DNA from: Bicyclus anynana
Lineage: Eukaryota > Arthropoda > Insecta > Lepidoptera > Nymphalidae
Length of the DNA stretch: 64,000 bases
Assembly (NCBI RefSeq): GCF_947172395.1
Contig: NC_069088.1
Coordinates: 2,621,501 to 2,685,500 of the forward strand
Direction of reading: 5' to 3'
Under the pieces are notes generated by a model. It saw nothing but the letters and a program-made list of their open reading frames with translations, was not told the DNA's origin and made no database searches. The translations under genes were made by a program, and so were the position numbers. Of this stretch, positions 40,263-50,849 are shown piece after piece (the stretch's first letter is position 1; every line of letters begins with the position of its first letter).

Positions 40263-40596
40263 GAACAATAAAAAACAATCATCCCGCAAAAAAGAAATCA
40301 AGTCAAGTGCTATTATCCATATCCGTGATCCTGATTCTTTTTTTTCTGAGGGCCTGCCAATCGGGCCCTTAAGTGCCGGCTTCAATAACCGACATCATCT
40401 CATAATGTCCTTAGGCCTGTTTTATTCTCATCCAAGCAATTTCAACTACTCTTCATTGAAATCTTTCGTGAACTCATACATTTAATTTCTACTTTTCAAT
40501 CGACCTTTAAATACTTCTGAATTCGACTCTCTTTTTTTTCTTAAACGATATTACGAGTATTTTTGTTTGTGAGGCTAAGTTGTTATTAGTATATTA
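40263..40596. other. No gene proven
   Basis: The plus-strand frame running from 40180 continues to 40485 past the MITE-like element. It encodes FFSEGLPIGPLSAGFNN and similar, with no known motif. Probably chance. Confidence 0.35.
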
Positions 40597-40865
40597 TTTT
40601 TTTATTGTTATTCTTTATAGTTAGTTAGTTACAATCTTGACTACAATCTCACCTGATGGTAAGTGATGATGCAATCTAAAATTTAAGCGGGCTAACTTTT
40701 TAGGAGGAGGAATCTAAATCTTCGCTTGGCGGCACGTCTTTGCCAGTAGGCTCGTAACTAGGCATGGCTGAAGGCTCCCACCAGCCAGACCTGGATAAAT
40801 TAAGAAAACCTTAATCAGCCCAGCTTTTGTAAATACACTGCGTATACTGCGCTACGGAGGCCGTT
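40597..40865 (-). mobile_element. SINE-A copy, degenerate
   Basis: CACCTGATGGTAAGTGATGA, CTTGGCGGCACGTCTTTGCC, CCCACCAGCCAGACCTGGAT and a head remnant GCTACGGAGGCCGTTTG. Box B is deleted and several gaps exist, so an old copy. Confidence 0.8.
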
Positions 40866-40942
40866 TGGTGATGAAATTGTAATTGTATTATATGTGTGGC
40901 TGATGTTCATACTATGTATGATGTATACTCATTATTACTAAA

Positions 40943-41080
40943 CCTCAATAGCTTGACAGTGGGAGCGGTCGGACTCATTACCGAAGGGTGGTGGTTCGAT
41001 CACCGCCCCGTTGATTTGGTACCCACTCCGACAGTAATACAGTCTTTTCCGACTACTAGGGAAATGGGAATAGTGGTCGG
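40943..41080 (+). mobile_element. SINE-F copy
   Basis: CCTCAATAGCTTGACAGTGG (box A), GGGTGGTGGTTCGATCACCG (box B), CCCCGTTGATTTGGTACCCA and CTACTAGGGAAATGGGAATA. It pairs with the inverted copy at 37027. Confidence 0.8.
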
Positions 41081-41433
41081 ATTTAAATGATAAGGCAAAA
41101 ATATTAAAAAAAAACTCAAAACGAGTCGCATTGTAATTGATATTAAAGCCCACTATTCTATGTGGTAACAGCAATGTGGGTTTTAGTTTACAACATCGCA
41201 GCTCCGTAATACGTAAACAATTAATTAATTAATTAATATATATGTACGTACCTCAATTAAAACAAACTTTACTTAATTGCCAGTAAATCTACTGACGATA
41301 TGACGTAATTTACTATAAAATTTGTTATACCCTTAATTTATACGTACCACGTACCACGCTCAGCTTGCTTATTGGTTCATGTATTTTTACCTGGAGTTAG
41401 TAATTGAATAGATTTTAGCTGAAGTTCATAATT
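41081..41433. other. No gene; (TTAA)n run at 41220
   Basis: Contains AATTAATTAATTAATTAATA near 41219. Otherwise unassigned. Confidence 0.45.
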
Positions 41434-41608
41434 AACTAGCTGACGCCGCGCGATTTCACCCGCGTTGTTCCCGTGCCTGTAGGTATACGGGGATAATATA
41501 TAGCCTATAGCAACACTGTAAGAATCAAATCGGATCAGTAGTTGATGAGATTAGCGCGTTCAAATAAACAAACGAACTATTCAGCTTTATAATATTAGTA
41601 CAGATAGT
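41434..41608 (+). mobile_element. Repeat D copy, full length but shortened
   Basis: ACTAGCTGACGCCGCGCGAT to TATAATATTAGTACAGATAG. It lacks the CCTTCCTCGATAAATGGGCT block present at 22110, about 20 bp. Confidence 0.85.
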
Positions 41609-41869
41609 GACTAGTTTATTTATTTGCTATTATCCACAAAAACCGATGAATCCAAGCGACAACGTTACACGGATCCAACAGAAAATTCTCTGAGCACGTT
41701 TTACACTGAAACCGGAGCACACTTCGGAGATTTTTACTCACAATGCTTCTACTACAACTTTGCATTACATTAGCAAGAAGTAAACAAATAAGTTAAATGT
41801 ATTTTTGGTACTTACGGATCCCACGACACTGTTCGTGTGATTTTTTTTTAAATTCTGTTGGAGCCTTGA

Positions 41870-42065
41870 CTTTTTTGGGATCAAAAGGAGCCTATGTCAC
41901 AGAAAACATATGTACAAATAAATGTTCTGCCCCAAGTTACAACTTATCTCTATACCTAATTTCTTCCAAATCGGTTTCGTGGTATAACCGGGAAAATGTA
42001 ACAGGCGGATACACAGACACACAGACACACACACATACTTACTTTTGCGTTTATAATGTTTATAT
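41870..42065 (+). repeat. Dispersed element ending in (CA)n and TATAATGTTTATATTA
   Basis: AAATCGGTTTCGTGGTATAA, CCGGGAAAATGTAACAGGCG, (ACACAG)n and TTTTGCGTTTATAATGTTTA. Short repeats with GGTTCAGTGGTTTAACCGGG-like words are common in Lepidoptera. The left boundary is unclear. Confidence 0.5.
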
Positions 42066-42144
42066 TACCGATAATTATTAGGAATTCTAACCCTTTCAGC
42101 AAAATTTACCCAAACATTAACGTGAACTTACCAATAAGTATATT

Positions 42145-42327
42145 GATATTGGTAGTGATACAGCAATTTCAATCTTCATCATCGTGGAATTTTCCGCGGT
42201 GAATTTTATAACTTGAAAATGCTAACCTAATTTACGAGCTTCCCCGGAAGTTTCGCTTGCTTAACATTATTTTCTTGGTTGCGAAAGTCTTAGTTCATTA
42301 TTTTACGAGCGATAACTTTAAAAACCA
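42145..42327 (+). repeat. Direct repeat, left copy (partner 43512-43690)
   Basis: GATATTGGTAGTGATAC, TTTACGAGCTTCCCCGGAAG, TTTCGCTTGCTTAACATTAT. The same order occurs at 43512. By eye about two thirds identical. It is non-coding. A frame from 42257 runs out of it but has no recognisable domain. Confidence 0.6.
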
Positions 42328-42989
42328 GCAAATTTTTGAGGAAAGCAGCTTCAGTGCTTTTTTATCACATTGTTGTAAAAAGATGGATTCTAAAATGTTA
42401 ATAAATATAAATTATGCCGTTAAGAATATAGACTGCATTTCCACGTTGAACAGCCAGGCTGATCCTTTGCACAAAAAAATTAAGACAGTACCTACTTCTG
42501 TCACCAGTCGAGACAACTATTTTTTTTAGAGCCCAAAAATTTGCAAGGCAGGAGCAGAGCATGGAGCAACATATATGCTAATTTTTATGCCGAAAAAAAC
42601 ATGGTTTTCACGGGATTTGTGAAAAACAGGAAGTCGTGGGCGTCCGCTAGCTTAAAATAAAGGAAGAAAAGGTAATGAAAGGTAAGTAGCGTTTTGATTT
42701 CAAACTTAAAAATGTTACTCTACGATTGTTTAACGCACTACACTAACGTCTTGGGTAAGATCTTCCTCACACCATAGATGCTGGGTTACGAGTATTAAGG
42801 ATGGTTATACTATTTACGAGTAATATCAGATCAGCTGTTATGCTTGTAACCTAACTATACATTTTTTTTTAAATAGTATTTGAATGACTCACTACAGAGT
42901 TAATCCTCCCGTCAGCGGAAAAGCAGAAGTTCGACATGAATGTATGAAAAAAAGCATAGCAAATAATTCAAAAACCGTACTAAACTCGT
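42328..42989. other. Unassigned, with a repeat C head fragment at 42598-42652
   Basis: At 42598-42652 TTTTCACGGGATTTGTGAAA then GTCGTGGGCGTCCGCTAGC is the complement of a repeat C head, truncated. The rest is unassigned. Confidence 0.55.
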
Positions 42990-42994
42990 AGTTT

Positions 42995-43440
42995 CCCTTC
43001 AACTGTGATAGTAGAAATGGCCAAAAGCGCCATGTCTCAGCTGCATAGAACGTAGAAAGACAGAGACCTGGACGATCAAATCAGCTGATCGGCATCGCAT
43101 AGACGCTTTCACAAAACAATTACCATCTCGAAGAAACTGTCCACAATCTGTTTTCAGAGGATCCTCGAGTACTTCGGCCACATTGCCAAGAGAGAAGGAG
43201 ACAACTTAGAGAAACTAGTGATCACTGGTAAAGTGGAATAAAAGAGACCTCGAGGACGTAGCCCGATGCGTTGGTCAGACCAAATCCGCGCCACTCTCGA
43301 CACCATGGTACACGAGGCTCTGCATTCGCGAAAACCCGAGCCACATGGCGCGACATCGTTAAGAAGCAAGCGTGTGTTAGGGGTCACGATCCTCAGTAAT
43401 GAGGAATACGACGCAAGGAGGAGTGATAATAGTGTCAGTA
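42995..43440 (+). mobile_element. LINE reverse-transcriptase protein, C-terminal fragment
   Basis: From about 43125 the frame reads KKLSTICFQRILEYFGHIAK, REGDNLEKLVITGKVE, one stop, KRPRGRSPMRWSDQIRATLD and VHEALHSR. A frameshift follows, then TWRDIVKKQACVRGHDPQ stop. The RGRSP.RWSDQI and EALH motifs mark the C-terminus of another RTE/endonuclease-reverse transcriptase LINE family, different from the WTSIG family. It is 5'-truncated, with at least one stop and one frameshift. Confidence 0.85.
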
Positions 43441-43511
43441 TTTTCAGCAACTATAGATTCAAACTAAAAAGACTTTGAGAAGAATATCGATTAAGTAAAG
43501 TGTGTAAACTC

Positions 43512-43690
43512 GATATTGTTACTTGATACCGCTAATATTCGCCACAAGCGGGATTCCCTCGACGAACTTGGCAACTGAAAAATAATAATTTAATTTGCAA
43601 GCTCCATCGCAAGTTTCGCTAGCTTATCATTATTTACTTGGTAGCGAACTTTGAGTTTATTATTTTAAGAATGGTGAGGTTTTAAAAACA
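43512..43690 (+). repeat. Direct repeat, right copy (partner 42145-42327)
   Basis: GATATTGTTACTTGATACC, TTTGCAAGCTCCATCGCAAG, TTTCGCTAGCTTATCATTAT, then CTTGGTAGCGAACTTTGAGT. The two copies lie 1.37 kb apart, in the same direction, around the LINE fragment. Confidence 0.6.
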
Positions 43691-44935
43691 TGGTTCAGTG
43701 TTCAGTGGAAACTGTTAAAAAATATCTGTAATGAAAGCATTGTTTTACTTTAATTAATTAGTATTTTTACCTTATGAACATGTTTCCTTTCCAAACAAGC
43801 TCTGGTAATTTAACGGAAATTTTTAGAGTTCACCAGTGTTTTTTCTGATTTTTGTAATAAAGCAATTTACTTTTTTTTACCATACATTTATTTTGCTTAA
43901 AGTACTTTATATTGTTTGTATTGGTTAAGTAAAAACCATTTTAATTAATAATAATAAATGTGTGATATTACTATTTTGAAAAAGTATCACATATTTTGTG
44001 TATCCACCACATAATTTGCTGAATTTTCTGTGTGACGATGTCCGTCAGATGTCAGAACCTTTACAGTTATAGAGACCTAATGCAAAAAAAATAAGTTTTT
44101 GGACAACAGTGAATTTTAAAACGGATGGCAATTGGATATTGTTTAAACATAAATATTTTTTTACAATTGCATATATTTATTATACTTATTTACCTAAAAA
44201 TTGTGAAGTAAATTAAACAAAAATAACTTAATTTTAAATATTTATGTTATTTTTTTTTAACCTTCTCGAAATACTGATGGCTCACAACGGTTTGTGTCAC
44301 TTTCAAACCAAACGCATGCGTGCGGTTGGCGTGATAGAGAGCTAAATATGAGCGTACCTCCTTTTACATGAACCTACACCTACGAGTATGTCTTATTAAC
44401 AATGGGTATGTTCATTGTAAGTCATTATTTGAATAACAGTCAAAATCTAAAAATTTTGGATTAGTTCTAAAGGTGTGAATTAAAAAGACAGACTAAGACC
44501 ATATTTTTAACCATTCATCGCAACGTATAAACAGTTGTGTATAAGCGTCATTGTAATAATACTGTTACAACAAGAACAACGCTCCTAAACATTTTAGTTG
44601 CTTGATTTAATTTATTCCAGTCTTGACCTATTTTCTAATGGAATTCAAAACAAGGTCGTAGCTGCAGTCTCGGAAACTGCAAACTTAAGCACGAACTTGT
44701 ATAAATGATTCATTCAATAATGCGCCGTGACGTATACTGTAGCCGAGGAAGCCGCAGCTTAGACTGTTACTGAAATGTATATAGCCATAGTTACCACAAG
44801 TAATACCAGTTGCAGCAATCACACTTGAAAATAATCTTGTTAACATTACTTTAATATAACTTCCTTCGCATCATGAACCATAGAGAATGAGAAAGATAAA
44901 ACATGTATTTCAAAAGTGTACAACCTTAACACTAT
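43691..44935. other. AT-rich, no gene recognised
   Basis: About 1.2 kb without a repeat I know. A less AT-rich patch at 44260-44370 contains AAACGCATGCGTGCGGTTGG. Nothing protein-like is seen. Confidence 0.4.
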
Positions 44936-45010
44936 TGTATATTCGTTCGTAACACTCCCGAAGTTCCGCGCGATGGGGGTAGCGATGTCCCGCGCGCACG
45001 ACTTCATACC
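44936..45010 (+). repeat. Dispersed repeat shared with 8919-8985
   Basis: TGTATATTCGTTCGTAACAC, CCGAAGTTCCGCGCGATGGG, GCGATGTCCCGCGCGCACGA, CTTCATACCCGCGC. It is GC-rich against an AT-rich background. It is non-coding in both copies. Confidence 0.65.
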
Positions 45011-45122
45011 CGCGCAGTCCTTCACTCGGCCCTCACGCACAACTTCACGGGAAAGAGAGGACGAAAGCGATGTTTTAACTATGCATTTATTTTTCTTTTT
45101 CGTTAAGTCGTTGACGCATGCA

Positions 45123-45230
45123 TATCTATACTAATATTATAAAGCTGAAGAATTTATTTGTTGAGATTGTAGTCAAGGGCTAACTTGTAAAGAATAAATG
45201 AAATGAATTTTGACTTTGACTTTGACTTTA
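45123..45230 (+). mobile_element. Repeat D/C 3' end fused to SINE-A tail
   Basis: ATCTATACTAATATTATAAA (complement of a D-type 3' end) runs into GAGATTGTAGTCAAGGGCTA then ACTTGTAAAGAATAAATG (SINE-A tail), and then TTTGACTTTGACTTTGACTT. A composite of fragments directly before the satellite array. Confidence 0.7.
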
Positions 45231-45236
45231 AAAAAA

Positions 45237-46686
45237 GTAACATTCATCAGTAAAACGAAAACAATTCTGTTCAGGCTTACAAACAAATCCTCTTTATCAA
45301 GACACATGGAATTATGAAACTATGGATAGCGCGGTTGTTACGAACAGTATTGCCATCTTTATTAGAGCCAGGTCAAAGTCTTTCATATCCTGAACCAGTA
45401 GTCGAATTAAGAACATCAGATCCGGAGCAGCAAATGAAGACTTATCTCGATACGTTCATATAATATTACTAAAAAAGAGAACTGTTGCCAAAAATGTAAC
45501 ATTTATCAGTAAAACGAAAACAATTCTGTTCAGGTTTACACACAAATCCTCTTTATTAAGACACATGGAATCATGAAATAATGGAGAGCGCGGTTGTTTC
45601 GAGCAGTATTACCATCTTTATTAGAGCTGGGTCGGTGTAATTTGTCCTTCATATCCTGAACCAGTAGTCGAACTAAGAACGTCAGATCCGGAGCAGCAAA
45701 TGAAGACTTATCTCGATACGTTCATATAATATTACTAAAAAAGAGAACCGTTGCCAAAAATGTAACATTTATCAGTAAAACGAAGCAATTCTGTTCAGGT
45801 TTACACACAAATCCTCTTTATCAAGACACACAAAATCATGAAATAATGGAGAGCGCGGTTGTTTCGAGCAGTATTACCATCTTTATTAGAGCCGGGTCGG
45901 TGTAATTTGTCCTTCATATCCAGCACCAATAGTCCAACTAAGGACATCAGATCCTAAGCAACAAATGAAGGCCTATCTTGATACGTTTGTATAATATTAC
46001 TAAAGAAGAGAACCATTGCCAAAAATACAATATTTATCAGTAAAAGGAAAACAATTCTGTTCAGGTTTACACACAAATCCTCTTTATCAAGACAACGAGT
46101 TATGAAATAATGGACAGCGCGGTTGTTACGAACAGTATTGCCATCTTTATTAGAGCCAGGTCAAAGTCTTTCATATCCTGAACCAGTAGTCGAATTAAGA
46201 ACATCAGATCCGGAGCAGCAAATGAAGACTTATCTCGATACGTTCATATAATATTACTAAAAAAGAGAACTGTTGCCAAAAATGTAACATTTATCAGTAA
46301 AACGAAAACAATTCTATTCAGGTTTACACACAAATCCTCTTTATCAAGACACACGGAATCATGAAATAATGGAGAGCGCGGTTGTTTCAAGCAGTATTAC
46401 CATCTTTATTAGAGCCGTGTCGATGGATTTTGTCCTTCATATCCAGTAGTCGAACTATAACAACAGATCCTGAGCAGCAAATGAAGACTTATCTCGCTAC
46501 GTTCATATAATATAATATTATGTTGGCAAAAATGTAACATTTATCAGTAAAACGAAAACAATTCTGTTCAGGTTTACACACAAATCCTCTTTATCAAGAC
46601 ACACGGAATCATGAAATAATGGAGAGCGCGGTTGTTTCGAGCAGTATTACCATCTTTATTAGAGCCGGGTCGGTGTAATTTGTCCG
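45237..46686. repeat. About 260-bp satellite array, 5.6 copies
   Basis: The word GTAACATTTATCAGTAAAAC (or a close variant) starts at 45237, 45496, 45762, 46027, 46284 and 46534. Intervals are 259, 266, 265, 257 and 250 bp. Each unit has AATTCTGTTCAGGTTTACAC, AAATCCTCTTTATCAAGACA, GAGAGCGCGGTTGTTTCGAG and TATCTCGATACGTTCATATA. Units differ by point changes and small gaps. Units 1 and 4 share a variant (CGGTTGTTACGAACAGTATT), which suggests amplification of a two- or three-unit block. No frame stays open through a unit. Confidence 0.95.
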
Positions 46687-47465
46687 TGAGCCGCTCATAT
46701 TTCCCGGCTCCTATTTAGGCAGTCCGCATTAGCATAACGCTGCATTACCTCGCCTCTGGTGCGCTGGGCCGTGGACAGTGTAACGTACTCTTACGTGCAT
46801 TCCGGCTCTGGTATTGTTTTATTGAACGACGTAATTGCTTTCCCAAACTGTAGTTCTGTTAGCTGTGAAGCGAACTTACGTCCAGTTTCTATAAGCAATG
46901 TGTGTAATCTGTTGATTTAGTAACTTCTAAAACTTCACTTTAGCAAGTGGTTTTCTTGAGAAAATAATTATAAATAATTTAGTTAGTAAAAAAAAATCAA
47001 ATCGTACTGTGGATACATGCTATGGTCCGTCGCGAGTGGGCAGCTACATAGCTTCATAGCTTAGTATTGATGGAAACGGTCATATATTTTCGAAACGTTT
47101 CACATCTTCGAAGCATAGCTACAGAGCACATCTTTGGTGGAAAAGCACCTTAAGGTTGTAGTTATGGTAGGCGTCCACTGATCCGCATCGTAGGTATCTG
47201 ACGCATCGCATCAAAATGATTTTTAATTTGACGGTGGAAAAAATCTGTTCGATGCGATTCGTATGATGCGGATGAGTGGACGCACCTGTATAACTTTTTT
47301 ACAAAGAATACTAATATCCGTTTCTCTACAACGTCTACTACGTCTATACTAATAGCATTAACAACTGAGTCTTAGGGCCATAAATCATTTCTCTATATCT
47401 ATCTCGCTTGCACTTATGGGTCTTATGGAGCCGTCTAGTGAAGGGTGTAACAATGAAAGACATAT
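46687..47465. other. Non-repetitive stretch
   Basis: The part 46690-46800 is GC-richer (CGCCTCTGGTGCGCTGGGCC) and not in any family here. The part 47165-47285 has a diverged inverted pair: GTAGGCGTCCACTGATCCGC and GCGGATGAGTGGACGCACC. They may be the ends of a short foldback element of about 120 bp. Confidence 0.35.
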
Positions 47466-47479
47466 TATCGATAAGTAAA

Positions 47480-47619
47480 GTTTATTATCGTATCTTGTTC
47501 ACAAAATTAAAAAAATTAACAATATTTGATTTAATATAATACATATTTCATATTATATAATTATTAACTAAATAAAATTAATCTTCATCTGAGTCTTCAT
47601 CATCAGAATCTTCGTCTTC
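47480..47619 (-). CDS. Possible terminal exon with acidic C-terminal tail
   Basis: On the minus strand, TACTAAT (47637-47643) resembles a branch site and lies 18 nt before a GGCAG acceptor at about 47619. The sequence after it encodes EDEDSDDEDSDED and a TAA stop (47578-47580). An AATAAA lies about 100 nt downstream (47481-47486, complement TTTATT). Acidic D/E/S tails of this kind end many nuclear and chromatin-associated proteins, so no function can be given. The pyrimidine tract is weak and only 13 codons are seen. A chance run or a retrocopy end is quite possible. Any upstream exon would lie at higher coordinates; none was found. Confidence 0.25.
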
Positions 47620-47643
47620 TGCCAAATTTATTATATATTAGTA

Positions 47644-48309
47644 TCCATAGTGCGCAACGAGTAACACATGAATGTATTTATTTAATTGCAGTAAACACAT
47701 TTATAGCAAAAAAAATACGCAATGCAATTACATTAGAAACCGACCAATCAGAATCGTCCAAATCATTATTGACTCATCATTAGCACGTGCGCAGGTAGCC
47801 GTTTATCGATAATTAGGGTGCGCAGGTAGGCGCGCTGCACATTCCTATCTTTTTTGACTTTTATGACCGGACGACTCAGATGATAATGCGCATACTATAG
47901 TAGACGTCCGCTAAGAACAGGTGGGAAGGACGAAGTTACAAGCGTTCGTTAGTAATTGTACACTAATATTTTGTTAATAAAAAGTTATTAGTACATAGCA
48001 CATCAATTTTCGGGTAAGTTACAGTATGATTAGCCCATTTGAATTCATCACTGCAATGGCAATGTAATCAAAGGCGTAATGCCCCGGAGCGGCGGCAATT
48101 AGTGCGCCACCATTGCCGCACTTTGGTTGTAAAATTCCGCCCCGAGCGAACTGTTGACAGAATTACCTACCTACCCGAAATTCTGAAAATGTGTGCTTTA
48201 CGTGCCCTTCAAGTTAGTGTTTCTCGAACGTTTAAGGTATGAATTATCAGAAGCGGTTGTTTGCAAAACACAATTATTGAATGAAAGTCTGTCAGGTCTA
48301 ACAATTCCC
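47644..48309. other. Non-repetitive stretch, possible regulatory DNA
   Basis: The block 48040-48150 is GC-rich and unlike the repeats: CCCCGGAGCGGCGGCAATTA and GTGCGCCACCATTGCCGC. It is crossed by a 67-codon frame with no recognisable domain. A conserved non-coding element or promoter is possible. Confidence 0.3.
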
Positions 48310-48455
48310 ACTAAGAATGTTACCAATAAACCCTAAGTGGCAGAGAATGACCTTGAGTGGAGTCACGCACTTGTGAACGATGTTTGTTAAAGGGTTAAAG
48401 GATCCTTTGACTGTTAGCAAACACTTTCCTTTTCCACTCGCCCCGCCTATTCCAA
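48310..48455 (+). repeat. Unnamed repeat shared with 14085-14235
   Basis: GGAGTCACGCACTTGTGAAC, GGGTTAAAGGATCCTTTGAC, TGTTAGCAAACACTTTCC and CCACTCGCC match the copy at 14085 in order. Confidence 0.5.
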
Positions 48456-48593
48456 GTAACCCATAAAGAGTTATACATCAAGAGATGTGGACGGCTCGAA
48501 CACCACGAGCACACTGAAGCCGTCCGTACCGCAAGTCGTTGCAACACGGCGATAACAGATATCACACATATCAACTTCGATTATCAACTTTCC

Positions 48594-48888
48594 ACGGCCT
48601 CCGTGGCGCAGTGGTACGCGCGGTAGATTTACAAGACGGAGCGTCTGGGTTTCCAGCTGGGCCGATTGAGGTTGTCTTAATTGGTCCAGTCTTAGTTGGA
48701 TGCTAATGACCCTACCGTCAAAGACGTACCGCCAAGCGATTTAGCGTTCCAACGATGTCCTGTAGAAACCGAAATGGTTGTGGATTTTATCCTCCTCCTA
48801 ATAAGTTAGCCCGCTTTCATCTTAGATTGCATGATCACTTATCAGGTGATATTTCAGTCTAGGGCTAAAGAAAAGTATAAAAAAAAAC
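48594..48888 (+). mobile_element. SINE-A copy, full length, gapped
   Basis: Head ACGGCCTCCGTGGCGCAGTG. Box B is damaged by a deletion (GTCTGGGTTTCCAGCTGGG instead of GGTTCGATCCCC). The body and tail have several gaps. It cannot be transcribed by a normal type 2 pol III promoter in this state. Confidence 0.85.
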
Positions 48889-49680
48889 AAAATTGGTTAA
48901 TAAAGGACGAAGTCATGAGGTATTGAATCGTCGTCGTTGAATTGAGAAACTCCTCCCTCCATTTTTTTAACTTAGTTATTTACGGCATGGCTTTATAACA
49001 GGTACAAATGTTTCTTAAAGTTTCTATTTCATAACTTTTGTTTAAGTTTTGTTGTAACCACGTTTCCTACGAATCCGAAATGACGAAGGAGTTTAAATGA
49101 TGACGTACGAGAGAAATTAATACACCGGATGCGTTAAGGGAAATTATCGCTTATCCCGGAAGTAATATTAAATCACGGCCCACATCAGATAAATTAAAGT
49201 CGGAACGGATAAAACTTTCATATAGACGTGTAACTTATGGCGTGGGGATATGAATTAATCCCATAAGAGGCTATATTGCGAAAGTTTCACGCGGATTATT
49301 ATTTTACCCCCTTTATTGGTACTTTATGGATGTTTTATTATGTGAGGGAATGTTCGTTGTGGCTTTGTTGTGGATTAGGGGCAATTATTTGCAGCCTTGT
49401 ACGCTTCTTTTTGTTAGCTTCGTAACTTTTGTTCGCAGAGAATTTCGAGATATTGAAGACCCGCCCTAACTTTGCGCAGATTTCGGGGAGAATTTTCATT
49501 TTTCATTGTCGATTAATTTATAAAATTATTATCTTATTTAAGTCTACATGATGCTCATGATACTTACTTATTTTTTATCTTGTTATGCGGTACTCATTTA
49601 AATAATGACGACATGGTTTTTTCTTTCTGAATTCCTGGATAAAAAATAAAAAATAGATAAAACAATGTTGCTTCATAAAG
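48889..49680. other. Non-repetitive stretch
   Basis: The part 49070-49340 is unlike any repeat here, with words such as AGGGAAATTATCGCTTATCC and GAATTAATCCCATAAGAGGC. Candidate conserved non-coding DNA; no coding signal. Confidence 0.3.
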
Positions 49681-49681
49681 A

Positions 49682-49913
49682 CTTTTTTTTTTTTTTTATT
49701 CTTTACAAGTTAGCCCTTGACTACAATCTCACCTGATGGTAAGTGATGATGTAATCTAAGATGGAAGCGGGCTAACTTGTTAGGAGGAGGATGAAAATCC
49801 ACGCTCCTATCGGTTTCTACACAACATCGTACCGGAACGCTAAATCGCTTGGCGGTACGTCTTTGTCGGTAGGGTGGTAACTAGCCACGGCCTAAGCCTC
49901 CCACCAGCTAAGT
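49682..49913 (-). mobile_element. SINE-A copy, 5'-truncated
   Basis: Poly-T and ATTCTTTACAAGTTAGCCCT through GCTAAATCGCTTGGCGGTAC to GCCTCCCACCAGCTAAG. The head is absent. Confidence 0.9.
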
Positions 49914-50404
49914 CTAATGTCTTCCAATGAAAGAATGCCATAAGAACCAGTTCAGACGTTACTGAGGGTAGCCTGGACAAATAAATAGACAGGCATACAG
50001 ACAAAATAAAAAAAAATATTTATTTGTGTCTACAATACATAGCACATAAATTATAGTGTTGTGAGACATGTTTTAGCAAATATTCTCGAAATGTTGTATT
50101 CTTATAGGTAGTAGATATAGAAGGAAGATTTCCCAAATATCATCGAATATATAGGTAGAAAGGTGAAGAGTTTGATTGTTCAAAAAATTAGAAAACATTT
50201 CAGAGCATTTTAGACAATGTACTTAAATCACCATTAATTATTTTGGACTTCGAAACGAAGGTTCGAAGGCGGTCGGTACGGCAAAAACGGTTGTTTGAAC
50301 TGAATCTTTGTTGTAGTTAGCTCAAGTAATAAAGCATTACTTTGTTTATATATCCTAACTTTACTATTTCTTTATTTCAACTATTTTGCTTCTTGATAAG
50401 ACTA
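49914..50404. other. No gene recognised
   Basis: Unassigned AT-rich DNA. GACAGGCATACAGACA at about 49990 suggests a small (GTCT) element remnant. Confidence 0.4.
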
Positions 50405-50485
50405 AAGCCCCGATTCGCAGGAATCAAACTCATGGCATCTTTGTGTTAAATCCGCTTCTTAACCTTTGTGTTATCGAGGTTTTCC
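50405..50485 (-). mobile_element. tRNA-like SINE head relic
   Basis: The minus strand has AACCTCGATAACACAAAGGT (box A region) and GAGTTTGATTCCTGCGAATC (box B) at tRNA-like spacing. The body cannot be assigned. Confidence 0.4.
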
Positions 50486-50849
50486 AAAGGTAAATATATT
50501 ATCTTTTCCAATAGCTAACGATGCACGACCAACTCTACCGAATGTCACGTACAATGGAGATGGATTAGTGAAATTGTGTAGCAAATCTCTTTTGTAAACT
50601 GGAGAAGCGGGCTTCTCTAAATCACTATTTAACGAGCCAGAAAACCTGTGTCTCGAATATTGCTAAATGTATTGATTTACAAGTACCAGATTTTAAACCT
50701 GTAGTTCAGTTTCGTTAAGTGATTGAATTTCTATGTCACCTTAAAATTGTAAATACACTGTCGATATATTATAAAACGCAAAATGCTTACAATTTAACGT
50801 GTTCTTGTTCGGTAGTAAGATTTTTAAGCTATTGCATAGCTTCTATCGC
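50486..50849. other. No gene recognised
   Basis: Unassigned AT-rich DNA. Confidence 0.4.

Noticed and set aside
42145..43690. An LTR retrotransposon with two LTRs
   Set aside because: The direct repeats show no clear TG...CA ends, no primer-binding site that I can see, and the interior contains a LINE fragment rather than gag-pol. Kept only as a direct-repeat finding.
45237..46686. The satellite array as a coding tandem-repeat gene
   Set aside because: Unit length varies (250-266 bp, not multiples of three) and stops occur in every frame of each unit.
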